From Cyanobacteria bacterium FACHB-471 (GTDB taxonomy: Bacteria > Cyanobacteriota > Cyanobacteriia > Elainellales > Elainellaceae), in NCBI GenBank assembly GCA_014695345.1, contig JACJOC010000058.1, positions 372,001 to 436,000 on the forward strand: 64,000 bases of DNA. Reading direction: 5' to 3'. Position 1 is the stretch's first letter; each line of letters starts with the position of its first letter. Position numbers and translations under genes: made by a program. The notes beneath the pieces were generated by a model. That model saw only the letters and a program-made list of their open reading frames with translations. It was not told where the DNA came from and did not search any database. Shown here in pieces: positions 25,126-32,784 of the stretch.

Positions 25126-25362
25126 AAGGTGAGTGAAGTAATTTACCCTTAAGCTTGCCCAAAGGGAGGTGGCTACTGATGATCTCTACTAGTCTGGTGA
25201 GGGCTGTTTCGCAGACCGCAAAGGTTTTTGAACTGCAAGAATTCAATCTGTAAGAATAAAAATGTTGAAGGCTTGCCAATGTGCAGAAGTATAAATAGTT
25301 GCTTAGCTAGCGTGAGTGATTTCGATCAACATCGCAGATCATTCCACAGTAAAAGCGGCAAC

Positions 25363-26268
25363 TCAGATATAGAATCTGGACTCAGATTTGAGCATTTCCA
25401 AAAATGCAAAAACGGGGGGTGGAAACAAAGCATCTGCCAAAACTGCCACTTGAACCATACGAAATAGCGGTACAGGTAAGCTGAATACCTGAATGGTATT
25501 GGGAATTGGTTCGGCTGCGAGACGAGGAATAATGGTCGCTCCTAACCCCTGAGCCACCATGCTGACAATGCTGGAATCTGCCTTGACCCAGTAAGCGACT
25601 TTCAAGAATGTATCAAAGACAGAACAGTGAGCAAAAACCTCTTCGTCATGCTGATCGCCTTCTGAGAACATCACAAAGGGATAATTGCGTAAATCGTCCC
25701 AATCTAACCCAGTTCCCTTGACCTGAAAGGAGGACGGCAACAGGACAACATACTCATCTTGCAACAGTTCCCAGGTGTCAAACTGATCATCCAGCGGATG
25801 ATCAATAATGCCGATGTCTGCCTGCCCCTGACGCAAAGCACTGACAATGTGTTGATTGTCCCATTGTTCCAAAATAGTCACGCCAATCTGGGGAAACCGT
25901 TGCCGAAACTGAGCAATCACGCCCGACAAAACATGAGTAGTGATGCTGCGAAATGAAGTAATACGAACCTGCCCGCCCTGAAGCGTTTTGGCGAGGTTGA
26001 CGGTTTTGTAAATCTCTTCCTGAAGCTGCATCATTTGTCTGGCGTAGGCTAACACTTGTTCACCCACAGGGGTCAAACTGGCACCCTGACGACCCCGGAC
26101 AAATAAAATGACTCCGAGTTCGGTTTCGAGAGTGGCGATCGCATTACTCACCGACGACTGAGACATCTCTAACTGCAATGCTGCTTCGCTAAAACTTCCA
26201 TAAGTAGCGATCGCAATTAAAATTCGCAGTTGTGTCAGTGTGAATGAACTTTTGGGGTTGGGTTTCAT
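25363..26268 (-). CDS. LysR-family transcriptional regulator
   Basis: About 301 residues from the ATG at 26268. The N-terminal winged helix-turn-helix reads FTLTQLRILIAIATYGSFSEAALQLEMSQSSVSNAIATLE, the LysR signature. The C-terminal two-lobed effector domain starts near VRITSFRSITTHVLS and holds ADIGIIDHP. Family members bind near divergent promoters and respond to a small ligand. The gene is divergent from the small gene at 26403, a likely target. The effector is unknown. Confidence 0.93.
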   Translation of the reverse strand: MKPNPKSSFTLTQLRILIAIATYGSFSEAALQLEMSQSSVSNAIATLETELGVILFVRGRQGASLTPVGEQVLAYARQMMQLQEEIYKTVNLAKTLQGGQVRITSFRSITTHVLSGVIAQFRQRFPQIGVTILEQWDNQHIVSALRQGQADIGIIDHPLDDQFDTWELLQDEYVVLLPSSFQVKGTGLDWDDLRNYPFVMFSEGDQHDEEVFAHCSVFDTFLKVAYWVKADSSIVSMVAQGLGATIIPRLAAEPIPNTIQVFSLPVPLFRMVQVAVLADALFPPPVFAFLEMLKSESRFYI

Positions 26269-26402
26269 TCGCCTGACCAAAACAACACATGGGTATTATC
26301 CATCGATTTTACTGATGGCAACTATATAGAGAGCATTTTGATCTTAGAAAATTAAATTCCTAACGTGAGATTAGAAACCATATTTTGTGAGAGGCAGTGA
26401 TC

Positions 26403-26690
26403 GTGAATCATTCTCCATCTAATTCCAAGTCTGATGTAAGGTGTTACTCTTCCGACCACCCAGCCGCTAATTTCCCCCAGGTTACTACCAAAAGTTGGGC
26501 AGAAAATATCCAGCAATTTCTGATTCATTTACTAATTGAGAAGAAGCCGGAAGTTCAGGCATGGCAGAACTTCCAGCATTCTAAGACACATGTCGAGGAT
26601 GCTTCATGGAGTGCTTATGATCCCGCTACCGGGAAAGGAATTTACAATGTTTCAGAAGCGGAAGTACGGCGGTGGCTTGAACAACGGTAA
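26403..26690 (+). CDS. Small unknown protein
   Basis: About 95 residues. The GTG at 26403 has GAGAGG eight bases upstream; a second GTG at 26397 is too close to it. The product is polar (VNHSPSNSKSDVRCYSS...), then has an amphipathic helix, WAENIQQFLIHLLIEKKPEVQAW, and ends YDPATGKGIYNVSEAEVRRWLEQR. It has no membrane segment. I do not recognise a family. It is divergent from the LysR gene across about 130 bases, suggesting LysR control. The stop is four bases from the convergent HxlR gene. Confidence 0.65.
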   Translation: MNHSPSNSKSDVRCYSSDHPAANFPQVTTKSWAENIQQFLIHLLIEKKPEVQAWQNFQHSKTHVEDASWSAYDPATGKGIYNVSEAEVRRWLEQR

Positions 26691-26694
26691 CGGC

Positions 26695-27417
26695 TCATTC
26701 CGTATTACTTTCAGCATTCTCTGCTGTAGTTAAATTGGCGATCGCCCCCACCAGTTCTGAAGTTTCCACTGGCTCCATTAAATGAAGTGGAAACCCTTGC
26801 AAGATAGCGCGATCGCGCTCATGATCATTAGCAGTCAAAACAATTACTGGAATTGACTTTTGAGAATCTGTAGCTAATGTTTTAAGTGGATTGTGGAGCA
26901 GACTAAAATCCTCGTCAACACTGAAATCAATCAACACAATGTCGGGGCTAATCTGGTTGAGGGTGTTGAGGGCGATCGCCAGTGAAGTGATTGTTAAATT
27001 TGCGCCGCGCAACTCACCTAATTCAGCTTCTAGTCGTTGGCGTAGGAGTGAGTTGGCGATCGCCAAAATTCGCAATCCACGCAAACACATCACGCCAAAC
27101 TGAAACTCTGGAGCATTTGCCTTGCCCCAGTTACACATCAATTCTGTGATCGGTCGCAGTGTCTCGCCGTATGCCGTCAGCGAATACTCTACACGCGGCG
27201 GTGTTTCCTGAAACACTTGACGACTAATCAAGCCGTCTGCTTCAAGTTCACGTAGTTGAGTGGTTAATACTTTTCGGCTAATTCCTGGCATCAACTGCAT
27301 CAGTTCACCAAATCGCTTTGTGCCCCGCCGCAACCACCAGAGAATCACACATTTCCACTTGCCGCCAATTCTATCCAGCGTAAACTCGACCGGGCAACCA
27401 TACTGCTTTTCGAGCAT
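26695..27417 (-). CDS. HxlR-type regulator fused to a degenerate receiver domain
   Basis: Residues 1-105 form an HxlR winged helix with CPVEFTLDRIGGKWKCVILW (Cys8 is the conserved redox-sensing position), PGISRKVLTTQLRELEADGLI and the PPRVEYSLT wing. Residues 113-232 have the alpha/beta order of a response-regulator receiver. Asp164 sits in IVLIDF and Thr195 in VIVLTAND, but the acidic pair is replaced by ILAIAN (117-122) and the invariant Lys-Pro by Glu215-Pro216. Phosphorylation therefore looks unlikely. HxlR proteins sense aldehydes, quinones or oxidants. The gene is divergent from the SMP-30 operon starting at 27580, its probable target. Confidence 0.9.
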   Translation of the reverse strand: MLEKQYGCPVEFTLDRIGGKWKCVILWWLRRGTKRFGELMQLMPGISRKVLTTQLRELEADGLISRQVFQETPPRVEYSLTAYGETLRPITELMCNWGKANAPEFQFGVMCLRGLRILAIANSLLRQRLEAELGELRGANLTITSLAIALNTLNQISPDIVLIDFSVDEDFSLLHNPLKTLATDSQKSIPVIVLTANDHERDRAILQGFPLHLMEPVETSELVGAIANLTTAENAESNTE

Positions 27418-27579
27418 AGTGACGAAATCCTGCTAGCAACCATTTGGTAACAATTAATTGTGCATGATACTACTGGTACTGGTGCAGAAGCATTGGAGAG
27501 TTACACGCAGTACAAAACAATTTGGGCAAATCTGGTCTAGTCTTTAGCGATACTAGAAAGTGGACAAGGAAATATTTGC

Positions 27580-28494
27580 ATGACTGACTCACCGGGATTA
27601 CCTCCCCTTTTTGCGGAAACGCCAATTGCTCTGGTTCCAGCAAAGGCGATCGCAGAATTTCCAGTCAATACCTTCTTAGAAAGCATTGCTGTTGATGCAA
27701 ACAATACCCTTTTCGTCACTAATCACTATGAAGGTAGCATCTGGCGAATTGAAGCAAACAACCCGCCCATTCTCCATGCTCAAATTGCTGGTAAAGCAAC
27801 GGGACTAGCCTTTCTGCCGGATGACAATCTGCTGCTGAGTGCCTGGGATGAGCAGAATATTTCCACTGTGTACAATGTCTCGTCAGAGGGAGAAACCAGT
27901 GTTTTAGTGACATTACCAGATGCTGTTTTTCTTAATGGCATGACGCTTTTAGATGGCGATCGCATCCTAATTGCTGACTCCTACCGGGGAGCCATTTGGC
28001 AACTCACAGTATCCGAAAAAAAGGCTGAGATCTGGCTTGAGCATCCTCACTTAGCCCGCAGTTCTTCGGACAGCGAATTTCCAGCGGTCAATGGGTTAAA
28101 GATTTTTGAGGGAGTGCTTTATGCCTCCAACACAGAGAAAATGCAGCTCGTCAAAATCCCCATCGCAAACGGGCAACCTGGCAAACCCGAAGTGTTTGTG
28201 GCTCCGATTAATCTGGATGACTTTGCTTTTGATCAGCAGGGAAATCTCTATGGCACCACTCACATCTATAACAGCGTAGTGAGAATTTCACCCGTGGGAG
28301 AGGCCACAATTATTGCTGGAGCCGCAGAAGACATGACGGGTAGCACAGCGCTTGCGTTTGGGCGGGGAGAAGCTTGCACCAGCATTTACGTTGTCACCAA
28401 CGGCGGCATGTCTTTTCCGCCTTCAACAGGAGTTGAGCCTGGAAGGGTAGTTTGCCTTGAGGTGGGAATTCCAGGATTGCAACTGGGAGAGTGA
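27580..28494 (+). CDS. SMP-30/gluconolactonase-like beta-propeller protein
   Basis: The 304-residue protein shows repeating beta-propeller segments of the SMP-30/NHL type: LESIAVDANNTLFVTNHYEGSIWRI, GLAFLPDDNLLLSAW, LNGMTLLDGDRILIADSYRGAIWQL, VNGLKIFEGVLYASNT and LDDFAFDQQGNLYGTTH. Family members are metal-dependent lactonases, but some only bind ligands. No signal peptide is present. It heads a plus-strand gene set and overlaps the next gene by four bases (GTGA), which indicates translational coupling. AAGGA precedes the ATG. Confidence 0.87.
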   Translation: MTDSPGLPPLFAETPIALVPAKAIAEFPVNTFLESIAVDANNTLFVTNHYEGSIWRIEANNPPILHAQIAGKATGLAFLPDDNLLLSAWDEQNISTVYNVSSEGETSVLVTLPDAVFLNGMTLLDGDRILIADSYRGAIWQLTVSEKKAEIWLEHPHLARSSSDSEFPAVNGLKIFEGVLYASNTEKMQLVKIPIANGQPGKPEVFVAPINLDDFAFDQQGNLYGTTHIYNSVVRISPVGEATIIAGAAEDMTGSTALAFGRGEACTSIYVVTNGGMSFPPSTGVEPGRVVCLEVGIPGLQLGE

Positions 28495-29078
28495 TCAGCT
28501 TGAATATCATAGATTCCGTCAACAATGCGGATGATCCACCAGTCACCGTCGATGTGCTGCAACGGGTTAAACCAGGCTGTGAAATGACTTTTGAGCAAGT
28601 TCTTACCGATCTGATTGCAGCCGCCCGTTCCTTTAAAGGACATCTCGGCGTAAATGTATTTCGCTCCGGCAGCACCAGTCCTGAGTATCGAATTGTGTTT
28701 AAATTCGATCGCGTCAGTCATCTCAAACAGTGGGAGGCTTCGCCTCTGCGACAGAAGTTACTCAAACGCGCCAGCCAACTCACCGTTGATACGGGACAAA
28801 TCTCTGTTCTCACTGGACTAGAAACCTGGTTTACCCTGCCCACTCAACCCGGTTTATCCCCACCACCTCGCTACAAAATGGTTATTCTTTCGGGAATTGC
28901 CATTTTCATTCTACTTAACTTAGCCACAACGTTTATTGTGCCATTACTCCTGCCACTCCCTCCTTTACTGCGAACTTTGGTAGTCGTCTTGTTAATAGTT
29001 TCAATCATGACTTATGTCGTTATGCCTCGACTGACCAGGCTATTTGCTGGATGGCTATATCCAAAACTACATCCATGA
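28491..29078 (+). CDS. ABM (antibiotic biosynthesis monooxygenase-like) domain with C-terminal membrane helices
   Basis: In this 195-residue protein, residues 15-110 form an ABM-type ferredoxin-like dimeric alpha/beta-barrel: VTVDVLQRVKPGCEMTFEQVLTDLIAAARSFKG, then FRSGSTSPEYRIVFKFD and LKQWEASPLRQKLL. Residues 128-185 hold two membrane helices (MVILSGIAIFILLNLATTF and LVVVLLIVSIMTYVVMP). The combination occurs in membrane-tethered ABM proteins thought to act on quinone-like or aromatic substrates. The start is a GTG in the overlap with the SMP-30 gene; TTG at 28500 is an alternative. Confidence 0.83.
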   Translation: MISLNIIDSVNNADDPPVTVDVLQRVKPGCEMTFEQVLTDLIAAARSFKGHLGVNVFRSGSTSPEYRIVFKFDRVSHLKQWEASPLRQKLLKRASQLTVDTGQISVLTGLETWFTLPTQPGLSPPPRYKMVILSGIAIFILLNLATTFIVPLLLPLPPLLRTLVVVLLIVSIMTYVVMPRLTRLFAGWLYPKLHP

Positions 29079-29127
29079 TTGCCGAAATGAGTTAAAACTT
29101 TTCAAGAACAACACTATGAGAAGAACA

Positions 29128-29808
29128 ATGAAAATTGGCATCATTGGCAGCGGTAATATGGGCCGATCGCTCGGCATTCTATGGGCTGAGCAGGGGCATG
29201 AAGTATTTTTTGGTGCCCGCGCTGCGGAGAAGGGTCAGGCAATTGTGGCGATCGCAGGTGAGAATACCCAGGGAGGGACAAACGATCAAGCTGCTGCCTT
29301 TGGAGATGTTTTGCTGTATACGATTCGAGGTGTTGATCCAGCAGAAGTGTTGACTTCAACAGATGTCCTTGCAGGCAAAATTTTGATCGATTGCAACAAT
29401 CAGGAAATCCCAGAGGGCTTCGCTTATCTACCAATCACTCAATCCTTGGCTGAGAAACTAGCTGGTGAGGTGCCCCAGGCAAAAGTGGTAAAAGCCTTCA
29501 ACACTATGGCACAAGAGTTATTTGAACTGGCTCCAGAACCACTCAAATCTCACAGCGTATCAGTCTTTGTAGCAGGAGATGACGAATCTGCTAGACAAAC
29601 GGTAATGCAGCTTGCTCAAGATATCGGATTTAACCCACTTGATTGTGGTGAGTTGCGTCGTGCCCGATTAATTGAGGGGTTAGGAGACTTCATCCGGTTG
29701 CTGATTATTGGGCAACAGATGGGATCTTATGCCACGATCTCAGTTCATTCCCTTCCACCCGCTCAGGAACAGCGGTTAGGTGGCAGACAAGCTTCTAAGC
29801 TTGGGTAA
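29128..29808 (+). CDS. NADP-binding oxidoreductase, F420:NADPH reductase-like (first of two)
   Basis: From the ATG at 29128 the protein is about 226 residues. The N-terminal Rossmann motif is MKIGIIGSGNMGRSLG. It continues with FFGARAAEKG (NADP-phosphate recognition region), DVLLYTIRGVDPAEVL, ILIDCNNQE and VVKAFNTMAQELFE, the FNT block typical of the NADPH-dependent F420 reductase / FSQ-type fold. Cyanobacteria mostly lack F420-dependent metabolism, so a flavin or other acceptor is likely. ATG 29116 is an alternative start. The paralogue at 29916 follows after 107 bases. Confidence 0.85.
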   Translation: MKIGIIGSGNMGRSLGILWAEQGHEVFFGARAAEKGQAIVAIAGENTQGGTNDQAAAFGDVLLYTIRGVDPAEVLTSTDVLAGKILIDCNNQEIPEGFAYLPITQSLAEKLAGEVPQAKVVKAFNTMAQELFELAPEPLKSHSVSVFVAGDDESARQTVMQLAQDIGFNPLDCGELRRARLIEGLGDFIRLLIIGQQMGSYATISVHSLPPAQEQRLGGRQASKLG

Positions 29809-29915
29809 AAGATGTTTGTGACGTGCAACTTCTGAAGCCTTTGTAGAATGGGCATCTTGTCCGTTCAAATTAGCAATAAAGCGAGTCGTTAGGAAATACA
29901 ACCGGGAGTAAAGCG

Positions 29916-30545
29916 ATGAAAATTGGCATCATTGGCGCAGGCAACATGGGTACGGGTATGGGTAAATTTTGGGCAAAAAATGGACATCAACTCATGTTTA
30001 GCTATTCCCGTAGCCCAGAAAAGCTCAAAGCAGCCGCAGTATCCGTGAGTCCAGAGACGTTGACCGGCACACCTGCTGAAGCGGTACAGTTTGCCGATGT
30101 GGTGGTGCTATCAGTTGCCTGGGCAGCGGTTGAAGATGCACTTCAGCAGGCAGGTTCACTGAACGGCAAGATCTTGTTTAGCTGTGTGAATGCGCTCTTG
30201 CCGGACATGAGTGGATTGGCAGTTGGCACTACTACTTCTGCGGCGGAAGAGATCGTTAAACTTGCTCCAGGTGCGCGTTTAGTGGAATCAATGCCCTTGT
30301 TTGCAGAGGTGCTGCATTCCCCTTCTACGCAATTTAATGGACAAACTCCAACAGTGTTTTACTGTGGCGATGATGCAGAAGCAAAGGCGATCGCGGCTGA
30401 CTTGCTGCGTGAAACCGGATCTGAACCCATTGATGCTGGACCACTGCGAAATGCCCGCTATGTTGAGCCTACTGGAATGTTATTAGTTCAGCTTGCTTAC
30501 GCTCAGCAAATGGGACAGGTGGCAATAAAACTGTTGCAGCGTTAG
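29916..30545 (+). CDS. NADP-binding oxidoreductase, F420:NADPH reductase-like (second of two)
   Basis: The 209-residue paralogue of the previous gene starts MKIGIIGAGNMGTGMGKFWAKNG. Then come FADVVVLSVAWAAVEDAL, ILFSCVNALLPD, a VESMPLFAEVL block where the first copy has VVKAFNT, and EPIDAGPLRNARYVEP. GGGAG lies upstream of the ATG. The two copies have clearly diverged, so this is an old duplication or two separate recruits. Together with the SMP-30 and ABM genes it makes a small redox or detoxification set behind the HxlR regulator. Confidence 0.85.
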   Translation: MKIGIIGAGNMGTGMGKFWAKNGHQLMFSYSRSPEKLKAAAVSVSPETLTGTPAEAVQFADVVVLSVAWAAVEDALQQAGSLNGKILFSCVNALLPDMSGLAVGTTTSAAEEIVKLAPGARLVESMPLFAEVLHSPSTQFNGQTPTVFYCGDDAEAKAIAADLLRETGSEPIDAGPLRNARYVEPTGMLLVQLAYAQQMGQVAIKLLQR

Positions 30546-30566
30546 GGTGATGCGATCGCATTTCTC

Positions 30567-30658
30567 TGTAAGGGCGTAGCGTTCGGAGGGCATAGCATTC
30601 GGGCAGAAATTCTCGCTCTATTCCAGAGTCTGTTTGCCGAATGCTGCGCCCCTACGCC
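30567..30658. repeat. Palindromic intergenic repeat, family B copy 2
   Basis: The left part TGTAAGGGCGTAGCGTTCGG plus CATAGCATTCGGGCAGA opposes TTTGCCGAATGCTGCGCCCCTACGC on the right. The left arm seems internally duplicated (GTAGCGTTCGG / ATAGCATTCGG). It fills the gap between two convergent genes. Confidence 0.65.
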
Positions 30659-31323
30659 TATTGGGACTTAGGACTACTCCGTAGCCTCAGGCGTGTGATG
30701 CGGCGGAAGAGACGGTAGCCTGCACGAACCAAATCCAGGACAAAATAGGGTACTCGCAGCCGCAATCGTGAGAGAACAGGTAGATAAAACCAGTAATAGG
30801 CTTTCTTGAGATTATCCCAGGCTGAACAGTCCTCTTGATGCAGGAAATCTGAGATATCGACGACTAAACCTCTGCCGTCAAGCATCATTACATTGCGTCC
30901 GTGAACGTCGTGGGGATAAAGTCCGCGATCGCGCGCATACTCCAATGCCTTATCAATGTCTTTAATCACCTGTTCTGGAATTCGCAAACCCCGGTTCATG
31001 CAATCGTAGAGCGTTACCCCGTACAGACGTTTGAGTACCAAAAAGTTCTTTTCGGCGTAAAAACATTCTGAAAAAGCGGGATGGGAACCCAGGCGACGGT
31101 AGACTTCTTGCTCTTCCTCAAACCCAGGTCGTCCAGGGGCATAGATTTTCACCACCTGATTGGGATAGTCAGGATGGTAAAACACTGCTGCATAGTTTCC
31201 GGCTCCGAGTCGCTGCCAGGGAGCAGGGACATGGCGAATCACCACGGGATTGTGTGGATCAATGCTCTCAATCCGCACCTCCGGGAGCAATTCCTGGTAG
31301 ATTTTGTCGATGAATGGGTTCAT
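30658..31323 (-). CDS. Small protein-kinase-like (RIO/Kdo-kinase type) protein
   Basis: About 221 residues from the ATG at 31323; a TTG at 31377 is less likely. Kinase-fold elements are RLGAGNYAAVFYHPD (glycine loop), QVVKIYAPG (ATP Lys), EEEQEVYRRLG (C-helix Glu), YPHDVHGRNVMM in place of HRDLKPEN (catalytic Asp kept) and VVDISDF in place of DFG. The compact size and HDVHGRN loop recall RIO or lipopolysaccharide-kinase-like folds. The tail is Arg-rich (RRITRLRLRSSPKSQ). The substrate is unknown. Confidence 0.75.
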   Translation of the reverse strand: MNPFIDKIYQELLPEVRIESIDPHNPVVIRHVPAPWQRLGAGNYAAVFYHPDYPNQVVKIYAPGRPGFEEEQEVYRRLGSHPAFSECFYAEKNFLVLKRLYGVTLYDCMNRGLRIPEQVIKDIDKALEYARDRGLYPHDVHGRNVMMLDGRGLVVDISDFLHQEDCSAWDNLKKAYYWFYLPVLSRLRLRVPYFVLDLVRAGYRLFRRITRLRLRSSPKSQ

Positions 31324-31652
31324 ACGTTTATCCACGACATTGATAGCGATCGCCCAACCCAGGCAATCAGCAAACAAAAATCAGGCGATCGCTTAATTTC
31401 ACTAAACCTACCAATAAAATAATAAGCAAGCCTCTAGTTCCCTCGCATCTTATTTTAGAATGAGCGATCGCTCCTATCAGGCAAGTTGAGCAAAAACTGT
31501 GGGGGGCGCTGATGCTTAATCTGAAGGAATTCCCGCCTGCCGCACGAATAGAATTTCGACCTGGATCGTTCGCTCCGTTGTTAGGAAGGGCGATCGCTCT
31601 CCAACTTGGGCACTCTAATGAGGAAAATTTTCAGTCCAGGGGGACTTCTACG

Positions 31653-32147
31653 ATGAATGCGACTTCGATTAGTGCAACGTTGAGCCAAGCAGACCGAGAT
31701 GCGGTGATGGATGCGGTAGCGACGATTAAGGCAAAGCTACCGTTTTTGGTGGATTTGAGTGCAGATGAGCGGAAGGCTCTACCTAAGATGGGCGATAAGA
31801 GTCGCGCGTTTGTGAGTAAGGCGTTGGAGGTGGCGACGCAGAACCCGAACTTTTTGCCGCGATCGTTTGATCTGGAGGAGTTGCGGAAGGATGTGCAGCT
31901 ATTCGAGGCATTGTATCCGCTGTTGCTGGCGATGACGCAGCTACAGGAATTGTTGGATGATACCTGTTTGGCAGTGGGCAGTGAGGCGTATGCGGCGGCG
32001 TTGCAGGTGTATAACTATGCGAAGGCGAGTGGAAATGTGGGTGGGATGGATGCAGTGGTGGGTGAGATGGGGCAGCGGTTTGCCCGGAAACCCCGGAAGG
32101 TGAAGAGCCAGGAGGCAACGGTAAGAAGTGGAGAGGCAACGGTTTAG
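31653..32147 (+). CDS. Conserved unknown helical protein
   Basis: 164 residues from the ATG at 31653, which has AGGGGG nine bases upstream; the longer frame to 31512 is not needed. The core LPFLVDLSADERKALPKMGDKSRAFVSKALEVA and FDLEELRKDVQLFEALYPLLLAMTQLQELLDDT is helical and acidic. AYAAALQVYNYAKASG follows, then a basic Lys/Arg tail. I recall similar proteins in several cyanobacteria and some other phyla, always without function. The gene ends 22 bases before the first array of 21-bp repeats. Confidence 0.75.
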   Translation: MNATSISATLSQADRDAVMDAVATIKAKLPFLVDLSADERKALPKMGDKSRAFVSKALEVATQNPNFLPRSFDLEELRKDVQLFEALYPLLLAMTQLQELLDDTCLAVGSEAYAAALQVYNYAKASGNVGGMDAVVGEMGQRFARKPRKVKSQEATVRSGEATV

Positions 32148-32168
32148 TCGAAAGCCTGACCATTTGAC

Positions 32169-32357
32169 TTCCGAAGACGACAACTGAAGCTCAGAACTTG
32201 GAAACTGGAGCAATTTGCTCGACGTTTCGGGTTCTGAGCTTAATTTTTGGAGCAGAAAGACGGAAGTTTTGAGTTCAGAGGTTGGAGTTCCAAGTTCAGA
32301 AGTCGGAGTTCCAACCTTTTTGCTTGGAATTCCGAGTTTGTAGGTTGAAAGGTGGGG
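32169..32357. repeat. Degenerate 21-bp tandem repeat array, left
   Basis: About nine units keep an exact 21-bp period, with unit starts at 32169, 32190, 32211, 32232, 32253, 32274, 32295, 32316 and 32337. The best units begin TTCAGAAG and end GTTCCAAG. The period is seven codons, so reading frames stay open through it (SEFQVQK-like heptads). No spacers are present, so this is not CRISPR. It resembles the array at 36906-37115. Confidence 0.8.
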
Positions 32358-32784
32358 GTTTGAGGGCGATCGCCATATTTCTAAAGTTAGTCAAAGCTCT
32401 TCATCAATCACTCGATCGCACTCATACCCTATTTGCCTTAAAAACTTGGTATGGGTGTCACTCAGATTTTCATCCAGTTTGATGAGCATTGCAATTCAAC
32501 GCAGGGTCAATAACTCTTTTTCCCTTGCCAGTACAGCAGCGTAAGCGATCGAGGCTCAGATATCGGTCAAGCTAAGGGGTGGGTAGGATGCGGGTTCCAG
32601 TAATACAGAGTTTACCGTGACAGATATTAGGATTGGTGCTAATCCGTGCTTGCCAGTTGTCTGTTTAAAGCCGCAAGTGATTAAGCGGGACACTCGCAAA
32701 GGTCGTTGTTAAAATCTGAGGAAAAGTTAGATGGGCTTGTAATTCCCCGTTCTATTCCTCCATGCTCAACAATCGGAGCTGCTT
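32358..32784. other. Intergenic stretch upstream of the NACHT gene
   Basis: I see no gene, clear hairpin or repeat here. CGGAG at about 32774 is the likely ribosome binding site for the NACHT-LRR gene. A short overlapping frame at 32706-32915 looks like a shadow of the NACHT coding sequence. Confidence 0.5.

Noticed and set aside
25228-25467. 79-residue plus-strand frame overlapping the LysR gene end
   Set aside because: It overlaps the conserved C-terminus of the regulator on the other strand and has a random Cys/Asn/Ser-rich composition.
31512-31652. 47-residue N-terminal extension of the conserved unknown protein
   Set aside because: The ATG at 31653 has a strong AGGGGG site and begins at the conserved part. 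The extension contains a HIP1 site and atypical composition.
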